Shown one piece after another: positions 43,233 through 52,005 of a DNA stretch of 64,000 nt. Numbering within the stretch: position 1 is the first letter of the stretch; each line of letters begins with the position of its first letter. The position numbers and the translations under genes were made by a program. The stretch spans positions 1 through 64,000 of the forward strand of contig CACYZY010000014.1 of NCBI GenBank assembly GCA_902779085.1. Reading direction: 5' to 3'. The notes under the pieces are model-generated. The model was not told the origin of the DNA. It made no database searches and was given only the letters and a program-made list of their open reading frames with translations. This DNA comes from an uncultured Bacteroidales bacterium (GTDB lineage: Bacteria > Bacteroidota > Bacteroidia > Bacteroidales > Bacteroidaceae).

Positions 43233-44354
43233 TTAGAACGCAGGAAAAGCAGGATTTACCTGTGCTTTCACTGCCATACACTCCATTTCAATCAACCAAC
43301 CTGGACGACAAACTGGGGCATTAACAAACACTTTAGGCTTATCAAGGAAACGCTCGTCAAACAAAGCCTTCACCACATAAAAGTCAGCCATATCGCGCAG
43401 ATAGACAATCATCTGCCCTACTTCATCAAAAGAACAGTCGGCCTCCTTGAGCAATACTTCAACATTCTCCCACATACGTAGGGTCTGCTTCCGGATGTCG
43501 CGATGATACATGATCTCTCCTTTGTTATTGATACTGGCTGTTCCTGAGATGAATACCTGACGCCGATCGCCATAGTCCACCATTGTTCCACGTTCGAAAC
43601 TTACGCCATATTCCGATGTACGATTCAAGTGTGTAGGCGCATAAAGATGATGCACCTGCTCGTGCTGGATACCACCAACAGCATAGGCATCCAGTTGAAC
43701 ACAAGATGCTGGATTGGCCATTCTACCCCCTATACCTGTACTGGCAATAAAGTGTGTCTTACCAGTAAGACCTTGTGTTATAAACACATCATTGCGAGCC
43801 TTCACCATACCAGCATATTTATTGTCAATGTCCTGTACAAAGAACCAAGTACGCAAGCAATGGTCTGCTAATGTACACCCTTCTTGCATGAGGTTCATTA
43901 TATAGTCGTTGAGCAATAATCTCGTTTGGTATTCAGAATTAGCTGCCTGATTGGTGTTGCTACCCGTCCACAAATGGCGATAGGCACCATGAACTACCTC
44001 AAATAGTCCGCAAGGTAAGGCTTTGGTCTGCAAATTACCCTGCAACATATAGGCCCACAATGCTATCTTCGTACCATCAAGCGGTGGCTGTTGAACCAAA
44101 GAAAGGGCGCAATCAGTTCCTTCTGTGGCCATCGCCAACAGCAAGTCGGCTTGGTTGGCTGCATCGCTCAGGAAATAGCGTTTAAACACAGCTACAGCAC
44201 CAGGTATCTGCCGAGTTGCAGCTTCGTAAGCATCCAACAATGCGTCTACTTGTTGCTGGTAGGTAAGTGTAGGATCGCACACATGTACCATAAGGTGAAA
44301 TTCATTCACCCCAGTTGTCTCAAACTTAAATATTTCTACTTTTGATTTCTTCAT
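43233..44354 (-). CDS. Rid/YjgF-superfamily protein (two-domain)
   Basis: This 373-residue cytosolic protein ends in a RidA-like domain (about residues 250-370). It includes GTASINNKGEIMYHRDIRKQTLRMWENVEVLL and an Arg and Glu in CRPGWLIEMECMAV, equivalent in position to the Arg and Glu of RidA that act on enamine/imine intermediates. The N-terminal 240 residues look like a second, more divergent Rid-like or chorismatase-like unit. It could be an imine deaminase or a chorismatase-type hydrolase; the sequence does not decide. It stands alone, upstream of the imelysin operon's last gene. Confidence 0.72.
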   Translation of the reverse strand: MKKSKVEIFKFETTGVNEFHLMVHVCDPTLTYQQQVDALLDAYEAATRQIPGAVAVFKRYFLSDAANQADLLLAMATEGTDCALSLVQQPPLDGTKIALWAYMLQGNLQTKALPCGLFEVVHGAYRHLWTGSNTNQAANSEYQTRLLLNDYIMNLMQEGCTLADHCLRTWFFVQDIDNKYAGMVKARNDVFITQGLTGKTHFIASTGIGGRMANPASCVQLDAYAVGGIQHEQVHHLYAPTHLNRTSEYGVSFERGTMVDYGDRRQVFISGTASINNKGEIMYHRDIRKQTLRMWENVEVLLKEADCSFDEVGQMIVYLRDMADFYVVKALFDERFLDKPKVFVNAPVCRPGWLIEMECMAVKAQVNPAFPAF

Positions 44355-44454
44355 AATAGAATCATAATTATATACACCCCCACCCTAACGGGTACTCCCA
44401 TATTTTAGTAAGGGTAAGGTTGGGTGGCATCCATCGCTGGGCATTTTTCAATTA

Positions 44455-45189
44455 TCAATCTTCTTTCGCCCCATGAGTAATCCATTGACGTATCATCGCC
44501 AGTATGCCTTCATCCACCACCTCAGCCGTATGATTATAGTGCCAACCGTCCGTAATACTCACATCAGTTGATATGGCCTCATATAGAGCGCTTTTCGCTG
44601 CATCACCCGGTTCAACAATACTCATACCCTGCAATTTCTTCGAGGGTTGACCCACGATAGCAGCATGACTCTTGTCGGCCGTCAAATAAAGACCTGCAGC
44701 AGCAGAAGTAGAGGCCCCATGACAATTCACACAAGTGGAGTTGAAAACTCGCTCTTGAATGGTATTGTACATTCCCACGTTCAGTGTGCCTGCATTTACC
44801 TCAATTTCATTAGAAGCTGTCAACTGACTCTCGTCTATCGTATAGAAAGACAGAATATGCTTTCTCAAACGATTGATAACACACAACTCCACACGGGTGA
44901 CATTTTCCTTGATGCCAGATAGCACCACTGACACCTCATCTCCCTCCGCAGCAGGTAGTGGAACCGACTTGTTAATCAATGCATAATCACTGTCATCATT
45001 AAATCCTGCTAGCACCACATACATCGAGGGATCGGGCCATGAAGCCAACCCACTCAGGTGGGCTGTAAGGGTAACTGTACGACCTTCTGGTGGAATAGGC
45101 ATCTCATCTACATATAGCCTTCCTTCGTCACAACCTTGCAGCACGGTGAAGCCCACTATTATAGTACTTAAAGCAATTAGTTTCCTCAT
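44455..45189 (-). CDS. Mono-heme c-type lipoprotein
   Basis: This 244-residue lipoprotein has lipobox LQGC (Cys20). Residues 30 to about 130 are a beta-rich domain. Then comes one heme c motif, CVNCH, in RVFNSTCVNCHGAST, and a C-terminal segment with possible axial ligands in DGWHYNHTAEV. The pattern resembles small cytochrome c domains of surface electron carriers. It is the last gene of a five-gene operon, 9 bp after a porin gene, and probably passes electrons to or from the di-heme protein encoded three genes upstream. It needs a cytochrome c maturation system, not found in this window. Confidence 0.75.
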   Translation of the reverse strand: MRKLIALSTIIVGFTVLQGCDEGRLYVDEMPIPPEGRTVTLTAHLSGLASWPDPSMYVVLAGFNDDSDYALINKSVPLPAAEGDEVSVVLSGIKENVTRVELCVINRLRKHILSFYTIDESQLTASNEIEVNAGTLNVGMYNTIQERVFNSTCVNCHGASTSAAAGLYLTADKSHAAIVGQPSKKLQGMSIVEPGDAAKSALYEAISTDVSITDGWHYNHTAEVVDEGILAMIRQWITHGAKED

Positions 45190-45198
45190 AATCTTTTA

Positions 45199-46410
45199 TC
45201 AGAAAGAATACTGAAGCATAACGGTAGCCGAATGGGTAGCCAGTCCTAAGTCGTCGATGTCGCGGTCCAACTGGGTAGCATGTCCCGTACGGCCGATATA
45301 CTGATACATTGCCTGTAACTTCACATTACTGTTAGGGAAGAAATAGTTGATGCCTACAGCGGGCATATTCAGCAAACCCTTAGCATCAGTTCCGTTGCGA
45401 TCCATAAAATCATAGCGCAAAGCAGCTTGTACGCGAGGCGCTACAAAGTAGCCAGCCTGAACATATCCACCCCAGTAGTTAAAGCTATCATCAATCTTCA
45501 TGCGCTTGGTAAAGCCCACATGCATGTAATAGGCCTCAGCAGCTAAGTAGAGTCGACCTTTCAGCATAGCGAACTCCAAACCCGCACGGAAATCGTTGGT
45601 ACTCTCACTCTCGCTTTCAACATTCAGTGATGCTGATGCGCCAAACAAAATCTTATCCTCGTTCAAACGTTTGGGATTGCCCTGTGTGGCAGGCATCACA
45701 CCTTTAGGCATATAAGTGAGGCGACCAGAATAGAGCATAGAAGGGATGTGCCAATCATCGCTGAATGTCTTGCCTGCTGTATTAACAGCAGCTCCTGTGC
45801 CATTAAAGATGCCCACCTCATAGCCTACCTTGTTTAGCAAGCCGTGCACTTCAATACCCAGATCGAAACCCGTACCGAAGTTTGGATTCACAGCATTCAG
45901 TGCATGAGGCAGTATAACAGGAGCCGTGAGTGATGTAGGCAAAACAGGCATCAAAGTCTCACCTAAGGTGGTGAGGTAAGCATGCGTAAAAGGAGTCTTG
46001 AACTTTCCTGCTCGCACGGCAAACTTCTCATTGAAAGCATAGTCAAACCATACTTGCTGGAGTAAAGCACCGCCACTCCCTGCAGCATTGATGCTTAAGT
46101 TGAACGTCAGTTTGTCGAATGCCTTACCAGTAAAACCCAACACGGCATATGGGATAGAGAAGCCCGAATTGGCCACATTATCTTGATTATAAGCCTTATC
46201 TAGCCCCTGATCGTCATAATAGTTAAACTTGCCTGCAGCCTGCATCAGCAGATAGGGCTTAAACACAAAATCTCCCTTCTTGGTGGCTATAGAGAAACCT
46301 TCCCTACCTGCCAACGATACCACACCATTGTCGGTATCTTCTTCATATTGCGCCATAGCAACTAATGGAAAGAATGCTATAGCTATTGCTAATAATACTT
46401 TCTTCATCAT
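45199..46410 (-). CDS. Phosphate-selective porin O/P-like outer membrane protein
   Basis: This 403-residue protein has a signal peptide ending VAMAQ and a beta-barrel of the OprO/OprP type (about 16 strands expected). Segments such as KPYLLMQAAGKFNYYDDQG and FAVRAGKFKTPFTHAYLTTLGE are typical, and it ends in a C-terminal Phe (TVMLQYSF), the usual barrel signal. In this operon, with an imelysin and heme proteins, its cargo may be a metal complex or anion rather than phosphate. It follows the di-heme gene by 16 bp. Confidence 0.82.
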   Translation of the reverse strand: MMKKVLLAIAIAFFPLVAMAQYEEDTDNGVVSLAGREGFSIATKKGDFVFKPYLLMQAAGKFNYYDDQGLDKAYNQDNVANSGFSIPYAVLGFTGKAFDKLTFNLSINAAGSGGALLQQVWFDYAFNEKFAVRAGKFKTPFTHAYLTTLGETLMPVLPTSLTAPVILPHALNAVNPNFGTGFDLGIEVHGLLNKVGYEVGIFNGTGAAVNTAGKTFSDDWHIPSMLYSGRLTYMPKGVMPATQGNPKRLNEDKILFGASASLNVESESESTNDFRAGLEFAMLKGRLYLAAEAYYMHVGFTKRMKIDDSFNYWGGYVQAGYFVAPRVQAALRYDFMDRNGTDAKGLLNMPAVGINYFFPNSNVKLQAMYQYIGRTGHATQLDRDIDDLGLATHSATVMLQYSF

Positions 46411-46426
46411 TGATAAAGGTTAATGG

Positions 46427-47866
46427 TTATAGTGATTTCAAGAATTCTACTAAATCGTCTCGCTCCTCTTTTGTCATATTCTTGAAGATGTTCTTGGAGG
46501 CCTCACCCTCACCACCGTGCCACATGATGGCCTCTATGAAATTGCGCGCACGTCCGTCATGCAGGAAGTAGGTATGTCCATTCACTTTCTGCTGCAGGCC
46601 GATGCCCCACAAAGGAGTGGTACGCCATTCGTTGCCCTGTGCCAATCCGCTGACATAGTTGTCGTTCAGACCTACACCCATGATTTCTGACCCCATATCA
46701 TGCAACAGGAAATCAGAATATGGATGAATCACCTGACTACCCAACCAAGGTAACTCGGTACCATTGAGTAACGTAGAACCACGAGGTTGTGTGTGAAGTG
46801 TTACCGTGTGACACAGCTGACAGGATGCTTTGTAGAACATTTGCTCCCCATGTTTCACCTTGGGGTCGTTGACATTGCGTCTTGCCGGCACACCCAAGCT
46901 CTGCATATACAGGTCCACATCCTCCATATCCTCGGTAGAAACATCCAACTGATCATAGAGTAAACCCATCATGCTACCCTGATTGATTTGGAGTTGACCC
47001 TCAGATATTTCCTCTGGATAACGGCTGTTGGTCATACCCATATCGCTCGAGAAACCCAGTTCCACCGTCAGGTCGGCATGCTGCGCCTTGTTGCCCGACA
47101 GTCCAAGTTGCCGTTTGCCACGCTCATTAATGTAGTTGGCCTTGCCACTGATACCGAACTCAGGGTAGTTACTCTGGCGAGCCAATGCCTCAATCTCATT
47201 GCGGTCGATAGCCATAATCTGCCCCATACCCACGTGGCGCAAAGGGATGCGCACCGTACAGAACAAGTCTTCTGGTGCGATGCTGTCGGCATACCATTCA
47301 TAAATCTCATAGTGAGGTTTGGCCAATTCGTATTTTTCTCCATCAGGAAACTCGAAAGTCTCAAACTCATATGTTACTTTCAACTTGCCCTCGGGCTCAA
47401 CACCATATATCGCGTTGTCATGAATCACACGTCCGTAGTCCTGGAAGAAAGCTCCATTTTTGCGTGTGACATAAATCAAGGCTGAAGTAAAGCCATATGT
47501 TCCCGATCCTCCTTGTGTCCATAGCGTTGGCTCCGTTCGTCCAGCATTCCTATGACAGCTGCCGCACGAAAAACCAGCATATACAGGTCCCAAGCCACCA
47601 TTATGACCATTATTGTTAGTACTCTTCACATTATCATAAAGACGGTCACCTCTGTTGAATCGGGTATCATACACCCCACTCACCCATCTGGCAGGCTGGT
47701 CATAGGCCACTGCTGAATTGAAAAAAACGGTTGATGTTCCAGCTGACAACGCATAGCCAGCTGGAACATCTATATCCGTTACTACAATCTGGTCGCCTGT
47801 TTCATCGCACGAGGTCACCAGCAATGTAGCGAATAGTCCCAATATTAATCGAAAACACTTGTTCAT
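46427..47866 (-). CDS. Di-heme oxidoreductase (DUF1111 / IrpB-like) lipoprotein
   Basis: This 479-residue lipoprotein has lipobox LVTSC. Two heme c motifs are CGSCH (in FSCGSCHRNAGRTEP) and CQLCH (in KASCQLCHTVTLHTQPRG). The second half, with LPWLGSQVIHPYSDFLLHDMG and RTTPLWGIGL, is characteristic of the di-heme oxidoreductase family related to MauG-type peroxidases. In cyanobacteria a homologue (IrpB) is encoded with an imelysin and is iron-regulated; the same pairing occurs here, 3 bp after the imelysin gene. It probably works in the periplasm in metal redox chemistry. Confidence 0.88.
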   Translation of the reverse strand: MNKCFRLILGLFATLLVTSCDETGDQIVVTDIDVPAGYALSAGTSTVFFNSAVAYDQPARWVSGVYDTRFNRGDRLYDNVKSTNNNGHNGGLGPVYAGFSCGSCHRNAGRTEPTLWTQGGSGTYGFTSALIYVTRKNGAFFQDYGRVIHDNAIYGVEPEGKLKVTYEFETFEFPDGEKYELAKPHYEIYEWYADSIAPEDLFCTVRIPLRHVGMGQIMAIDRNEIEALARQSNYPEFGISGKANYINERGKRQLGLSGNKAQHADLTVELGFSSDMGMTNSRYPEEISEGQLQINQGSMMGLLYDQLDVSTEDMEDVDLYMQSLGVPARRNVNDPKVKHGEQMFYKASCQLCHTVTLHTQPRGSTLLNGTELPWLGSQVIHPYSDFLLHDMGSEIMGVGLNDNYVSGLAQGNEWRTTPLWGIGLQQKVNGHTYFLHDGRARNFIEAIMWHGGEGEASKNIFKNMTKEERDDLVEFLKSL

Positions 47867-47869
47867 CGT

Positions 47870-49087
47870 TTAATCTAGAATCTTTTGCATAAATGGCTTC
47901 AGCTCATCTGTTAACAGTGATTCCAAATTGCCACAAGCATCCATAGCTTTCTTGGCCTCGCTACTGTTGATGTTATTGCGGAATGGCTGTGGAATTGCCT
48001 GGATAGCATCGGCAGCAGCCTGTATGGCATCCTTTACTTTGGTATCAAATGCTTCGTCCACCTTTTTCACTAATGCAGAAAGTGAGTTGGTGTTCACACT
48101 TCCATCCAATGAGCCAAAATATGCATTGCGGATCGAATATATATTATTGGTATAGTCATCGCGTGAGTGCCAGCTGTACCAAGACTCTACTGCATAGAGT
48201 GCCTCCTGTGTCTTTCCATCCTCATACAGCCCCACAGGGTCACCTATTTTAGAAGCGCCCACCTCACTGGCGATGTCAGCACAGCCGTCAATAATCTGCT
48301 CAATACAATTGATGGAGCTGTTATAGCCCTCAGTACCATCGTGTGCCTTGAAAATATCTGCATAGCTCTTGCCACCATTATAAGAATCGCTCCAATCAGT
48401 ATACAATGTATTGGCGTCGGCACGCAACAAAGCAGCAACAGCCTGCATGTAGTTTGCCCAAGCATCTTTATTGGCATCGGCATACTCCATTGTATTAGGA
48501 TCAGTAGAACCTGTAGTCGCAGATACAGTACGAGGCTCACCATCCTTAAAAGTTAGATACTCTAATGTGTGGAAACCACGCACGCTCTGTACTGCCTCTA
48601 TATCCTCGTCATCCTCGTCATAGTCACCAGTCCATTCCAATGCAGCCCAATCGGCAGAGTTCAGAATAGCAACAATAGATACCTGGTCGAGTGGCCAACT
48701 ATCCATATTAGGATCTAATCCTTTGTCAGCTACAGGACCAAACAGGAATGCCTCACTTGACTCCCAAGGCTCACGTGCATCGAGCCAAGCGTTGGCAACC
48801 TCCTCGAAGGCAGCGTCAGAAGGAGTCTGACGGAATATCTCAACGGCTTTGTTCAAGGCTTCATTCTTTTCTGCTAAAGCCTTGTAGGTAGGAAGCACCA
48901 CTCCATCAACGTATTGTGCTACAGCTGCACTCAGGTCAGCCTCAGTCACAGCAACAGTAGGTGTTGGTGTGGGAGTAGGCGTTGGTGTAGGAGTTGGTGC
49001 AGGAGCAGGCTCATTCTTATCACTGCCGCAAGCAGCAAAAGCAAATGCCATAGCAAATGCCATCATACTGTAAAAAAATCTTTTCAT
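47870..49087 (-). CDS. Imelysin (peptidase M75-like) lipoprotein
   Basis: This 405-residue lipoprotein has lipobox FAAC, then a Pro-Ala/Thr-Pro linker (residues 27-42) and an all-helical imelysin domain. The signature GxHxxE is present as VRGFHTLEYL. Imelysins were first called peptidases, but they are now regarded as metal-binding, mostly iron-uptake-related proteins. Its neighbours are a di-heme protein (3 bp downstream) and a porin gene (22 bp upstream). Together they suggest an outer-membrane and periplasmic metal acquisition module. Confidence 0.9.
   Translation of the reverse strand: MKRFFYSMMAFAMAFAFAACGSDKNEPAPAPTPTPTPTPTPTPTVAVTEADLSAAVAQYVDGVVLPTYKALAEKNEALNKAVEIFRQTPSDAAFEEVANAWLDAREPWESSEAFLFGPVADKGLDPNMDSWPLDQVSIVAILNSADWAALEWTGDYDEDDEDIEAVQSVRGFHTLEYLTFKDGEPRTVSATTGSTDPNTMEYADANKDAWANYMQAVAALLRADANTLYTDWSDSYNGGKSYADIFKAHDGTEGYNSSINCIEQIIDGCADIASEVGASKIGDPVGLYEDGKTQEALYAVESWYSWHSRDDYTNNIYSIRNAYFGSLDGSVNTNSLSALVKKVDEAFDTKVKDAIQAAADAIQAIPQPFRNNINSSEAKKAMDACGNLESLLTDELKPFMQKILD
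48959..49013 (-). repeat. Short tandem repeat encoding a Thr-Pro linker
   Basis: A 6-bp-period repeat (GTTGGT/GTAGGA-like units) encodes the PAPAPTPTPTPTPTPTPT linker between the lipid anchor and the imelysin domain. The length may vary among strains by slippage, in multiples of two residues. Confidence 0.75.
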
Positions 49088-49109
49088 AATATATTATTTA
49101 AATTGATTA

Positions 49110-50453
49110 TCAACGATTAAGGAACCAACCAGCATAAGCTATGCCGATATTGAATTCATTTTCACTATTGAATCGTGTAGTACCGAATACTTTCTGTGTA
49201 CCAATCTGACGAGTAGTAAAGTCGGCTTTCACAACCAGGTTAGGCAGTGGTTTCCAGTTCACACCCATGCGCCACATGCTCACTTGGCAACGGGCATCAG
49301 CCGTTTGTCCATCATCCATCACTTGTTGAGGATTATAATACTCATAGTGAGCAAATGGGATGATATCAGGGAACTTCTCATTCTTAATAAACGACTTCAC
49401 ACGCACACCCAGATCAGCACTATAGGTCAGGGCACCAGAGGCAAAAGGTGCTTTGCGCCCATAGGGAGACAACTTAGAATAGCTGTTGTTGATACGGGTA
49501 ATGCCTGCAGCATGACCCACATGACCACTTATAACATTACCTCTAATAATCAAATATTTATTAATATACTCACCATCGATGTTCCAGATACGTACAGGAA
49601 TCTTGCCTAATGAAGTATAGGTATTCAACTTGTCTGCATTACCACCTGCATCGTTAATAAAGTAGAACGAACCACCGATACGCAATCCAGGAACTCCCAC
49701 ATAATCTAAGCGAGCAATCCACGCAGGTGATGTGAAGTTATCGAGCTCAAAAAGATTTTGGCGACCACCCTTCACCCAGTCGTACTTACTGAAACCGTTG
49801 GGATTCAAGCCAGCCACAATCATGCCCTGGTAATTGAAGGTGCCGTAGCCTTTGCCTACAGTTCCAAAGAAAGAGATACCTGTCTCGTGCCAAGTAGAAG
49901 GGAAGATAGTAGTTTCACCCTCAGGGCGTGTAGTGCCAAAGAAATTAACGGGTTCATGGTGTCCATTGGTCAAGCCCACAGGCAGTACCAAATGTCCCAC
50001 GCGTACATTAAATTCGCGCGCAATCAAGCGAGCGATATGGAACTGCTCGAGTGCTACCTCACCACCCTTCTCAAACTCCTGTTCATACTCACCGTTCTCA
50101 CTTCCTGTACCAGTTTCCAGTTCGTAAGCTGTACCTACACCACCTGACTCAAACTCAATTTCAGCACCTAGAATCCATTTGGATGAAAGCTTATAGTCAA
50201 GTGCCAGCACGAAACGAGGAATGGCAATCTCAGCGTGATTCTTCTTGCTGTTACCTACTGTTGAACCACTCCAACGGTTCAGTCCGTAGTCTTTCCAGCT
50301 GGCATACATCTCACCATAGCCACCCAGGCGGAAACGCCAATCACCATTATATTCTGAAGTAACAGACTGGTATTCATTATTCTTCCAATCTTGAGAAAAA
50401 GCAGTTGTTAATGGCAGAAGAGCCAACACAAATGCAGTAAAGAACCTATACAT
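49110..50453 (-). CDS. Outer membrane porin, first gene of the imelysin operon
   Basis: Started at MYRFFTAFVLALLPLTTAFSQ, this is a 447-residue exported barrel protein. A longer frame to 50540 overlaps the promoter and lacks a signal at its start, so it is rejected. The barrel includes WRFRLGGYGEMYASWKDYGLNRW, VRVGHLVLPVGLTNGHHEPVNFFGTTRPEGE and WHETGISFFGTVGKG, typical of Bacteroidetes OprP-like porins. It ends in GIAYAGWFLNR rather than in an aromatic residue. It precedes the imelysin gene by 22 bp. A TACTTTTG promoter element lies 24 bp upstream. Confidence 0.82.
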   Translation of the reverse strand: MYRFFTAFVLALLPLTTAFSQDWKNNEYQSVTSEYNGDWRFRLGGYGEMYASWKDYGLNRWSGSTVGNSKKNHAEIAIPRFVLALDYKLSSKWILGAEIEFESGGVGTAYELETGTGSENGEYEQEFEKGGEVALEQFHIARLIAREFNVRVGHLVLPVGLTNGHHEPVNFFGTTRPEGETTIFPSTWHETGISFFGTVGKGYGTFNYQGMIVAGLNPNGFSKYDWVKGGRQNLFELDNFTSPAWIARLDYVGVPGLRIGGSFYFINDAGGNADKLNTYTSLGKIPVRIWNIDGEYINKYLIIRGNVISGHVGHAAGITRINNSYSKLSPYGRKAPFASGALTYSADLGVRVKSFIKNEKFPDIIPFAHYEYYNPQQVMDDGQTADARCQVSMWRMGVNWKPLPNLVVKADFTTRQIGTQKVFGTTRFNSENEFNIGIAYAGWFLNR

Positions 50454-50477
50454 AACTCTTGCAATTATATTACACTG

Positions 50478-50485
50478 CAAAAGTA
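50478..50485 (-). promoter_or_regulatory. -7 box of the imelysin operon
   Basis: The minus strand reads TACTTTTG, fitting TAnnTTTG, 24 bp before the porin start. TTTC about 20 bp upstream is a weak -33. Confidence 0.55.
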
Positions 50486-50507
50486 GAACGATTCTAAACA
50501 AAACGAA

Positions 50508-50557
50508 ATACCTACTAATAGTTAAAAGCCCGATGGCCATTCACAATTAGTAGGTAT
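50508..50557. promoter_or_regulatory. Long-spaced inverted repeat upstream of the imelysin operon
   Basis: ATACCTACTAAT (50508-50519) and ATTAGTAGGTAT (50546-50557) are perfect 12-bp inverted copies separated by 26 bp. They lie at and just upstream of the -33 position of the operon promoter. On the minus strand a hairpin would be followed only by TTCGTTTTG, a poor terminator tail for the aminotransferase gene. A regulatory operator with two half sites, or a weak terminator, are both possible. Confidence 0.5.
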
Positions 50558-50580
50558 TGATGCGAATATGTCAAATAAAA

Positions 50581-51846
50581 TTATGCGAATTCCTGCTTAA
50601 TTCTGGCAAAAGCCTCCTCCAACACAGAAACCGGATAACCCAGGTTCAACCTGACGAAGCCTTCACCACCAGGACCATAGCTGGCACCGTTGCTTAAAAT
50701 TAACTTGGCACCCTCCTTGAAACGGGACATCAACTGATCTTGCGGCAATCCCAAAGCACGACAATCTATCCATAACAAGAAAGATGTATGAGGCTTAAAA
50801 GCTTCCATACACATTTGATTTTCAGAGAAGAAATCTAATGCTCGTTGGATATTTCCCTCTATATAACGCTTCAAAGCATCAAGCCAACGGGTATCGTCAC
50901 GATAAGCAGCAATCGTAGCCACCAAAGTAGGGATAGGAGGTTCGTCCAACTTACTATTCTCCAAAGTGGCTAGATAACGTTCACGTAATTCTTTATTGGG
51001 AATCAAGCAGTAGGCGGTGCCCGAAAGACCAGCGATGTTGAATGATTTGGTGGGGCTACCAAACATCAAACCAATACGGGCAGCAGCATCACTCACGCTG
51101 CAGAACGGCACATGTTGGACACCATAAAGTGTAAGGTCAGCATGTATTTCGTCAGAAATAACGATTACTCCATGTCGCTCGCAGATTTCAGCCAAGCGTA
51201 CTAACGTTTCACGTTCCCAATGAATACCACAAGGATTACTAGGATTGCAAAGCACCAGAATCTTAGTTTGATCATCAAACAATTGCTCTAATCCGTCGAA
51301 ATCCATATAGTAGTTACCATCCCTCAAAATCATAGGGTTATCTACAACTATACGTCCCAAACGTTCTGCATAAAGTTTGAACTGATCATATACAGGAGGC
51401 TGCACGATAATCTTGTCGCCTGGATTGGTGAAGGTAAGATAAGCCTGATTAATGCCCGCAATCACCCCAGGAGCATATCCGACCCACTCACGATCAACCT
51501 GATAACCATGATAGTTCTTTAGCCATCCAGCAACGGCATCATAAAACTCGGGAGGCGTAGAGGTATAGCCTAATACATCGCGGTCAAGACGTGCCGACAG
51601 AGCAGCTTTTACAAACGGATCTGTTGCAAAGTCCATATCGGCAATCCACATCGGTATTTCTCCGTTTGTAGCCCTGCCATATTTGACACTCCATGTACCT
51701 GATCGGTCTATTAACTTCTCAAAATCAAATTCTTCTGAAGGATTAGCTGATGCGCACGAAGCCAGCAATGCGCCTATTGATCCTGTGGGCAGCAGGGTGG
51801 TGAAACCTGCTGATGCCAAACTTTTAAAAAAACTTCGTCTTTCCAT
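50581..51846 (-). CDS. MalY/PatB-family PLP aminotransferase with Tat-like lipoprotein signal
   Basis: This 421-residue fold-type I PLP enzyme resembles MalY/PatB C-S lyases (cystathionine beta-lyase type). The core has MWIADMDFATDPFV, LVLCNPSNPCGIHWERE, ISDEIHADL and GSPTKSFNIAGLSG with the PLP Lys. The N-terminus is unusual for this normally cytosolic family: ERRSFFKSLASAGF looks like a twin-arginine signal, followed by a hydrophobic stretch and LASC, a possible lipobox (Cys31). Tat export would fit a cofactor loaded before transport. I cannot verify a Tat system from this window. Confidence 0.88.
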   Translation of the reverse strand: MERRSFFKSLASAGFTTLLPTGSIGALLASCASANPSEEFDFEKLIDRSGTWSVKYGRATNGEIPMWIADMDFATDPFVKAALSARLDRDVLGYTSTPPEFYDAVAGWLKNYHGYQVDREWVGYAPGVIAGINQAYLTFTNPGDKIIVQPPVYDQFKLYAERLGRIVVDNPMILRDGNYYMDFDGLEQLFDDQTKILVLCNPSNPCGIHWERETLVRLAEICERHGVIVISDEIHADLTLYGVQHVPFCSVSDAAARIGLMFGSPTKSFNIAGLSGTAYCLIPNKELRERYLATLENSKLDEPPIPTLVATIAAYRDDTRWLDALKRYIEGNIQRALDFFSENQMCMEAFKPHTSFLLWIDCRALGLPQDQLMSRFKEGAKLILSNGASYGPGGEGFVRLNLGYPVSVLEEAFARIKQEFA

Positions 51847-51865
51847 AGCATTGAGCTTTATGCCA

Positions 51866-51899
51866 CAAAGATAGTCTTTTTCTTTGTATTTATCTCAAA
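51866..51899 (-). promoter_or_regulatory. Aminotransferase promoter
   Basis: On the minus strand TTTG (51899-51896) and TATCTTTG (51873-51866) are 22 bp apart. The start codon is 19 bp downstream. Confidence 0.6.
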
Positions 51900-51957
51900 T
51901 AGCACCATCTTTTAATAAGATCAGCTTCGCCTCAACATAAAAAACAAACAAAATTGT

Positions 51958-51988
51958 TTTGTTCTGTCTTCGACTTGTACTATCTTTG
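51958..51988 (+). promoter_or_regulatory. CE1 esterase promoter
   Basis: TTTG (51958-51961) and TATCTTTG (51981-51988) with a 19-bp spacer match both Bacteroidetes elements, 17 bp before the start. Confidence 0.72.
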
Positions 51989-52005
51989 TTCTACTATTAA
52001 ACAAA

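Noticed and set aside
48959..49013. Tandem repeat as a phase-variable or mobile feature
   Set aside because: It encodes an in-frame Thr-Pro linker of a lipoprotein, a common low-complexity spacer; the 6-bp unit preserves the frame, so it would not switch the gene off.
44455..50453. Operon as phosphate uptake locus because of the OprO/P-like porin
   Set aside because: No Pst transporter, PhoU or PhoB genes are present; imelysin and di-heme neighbours point to metal or redox functions.
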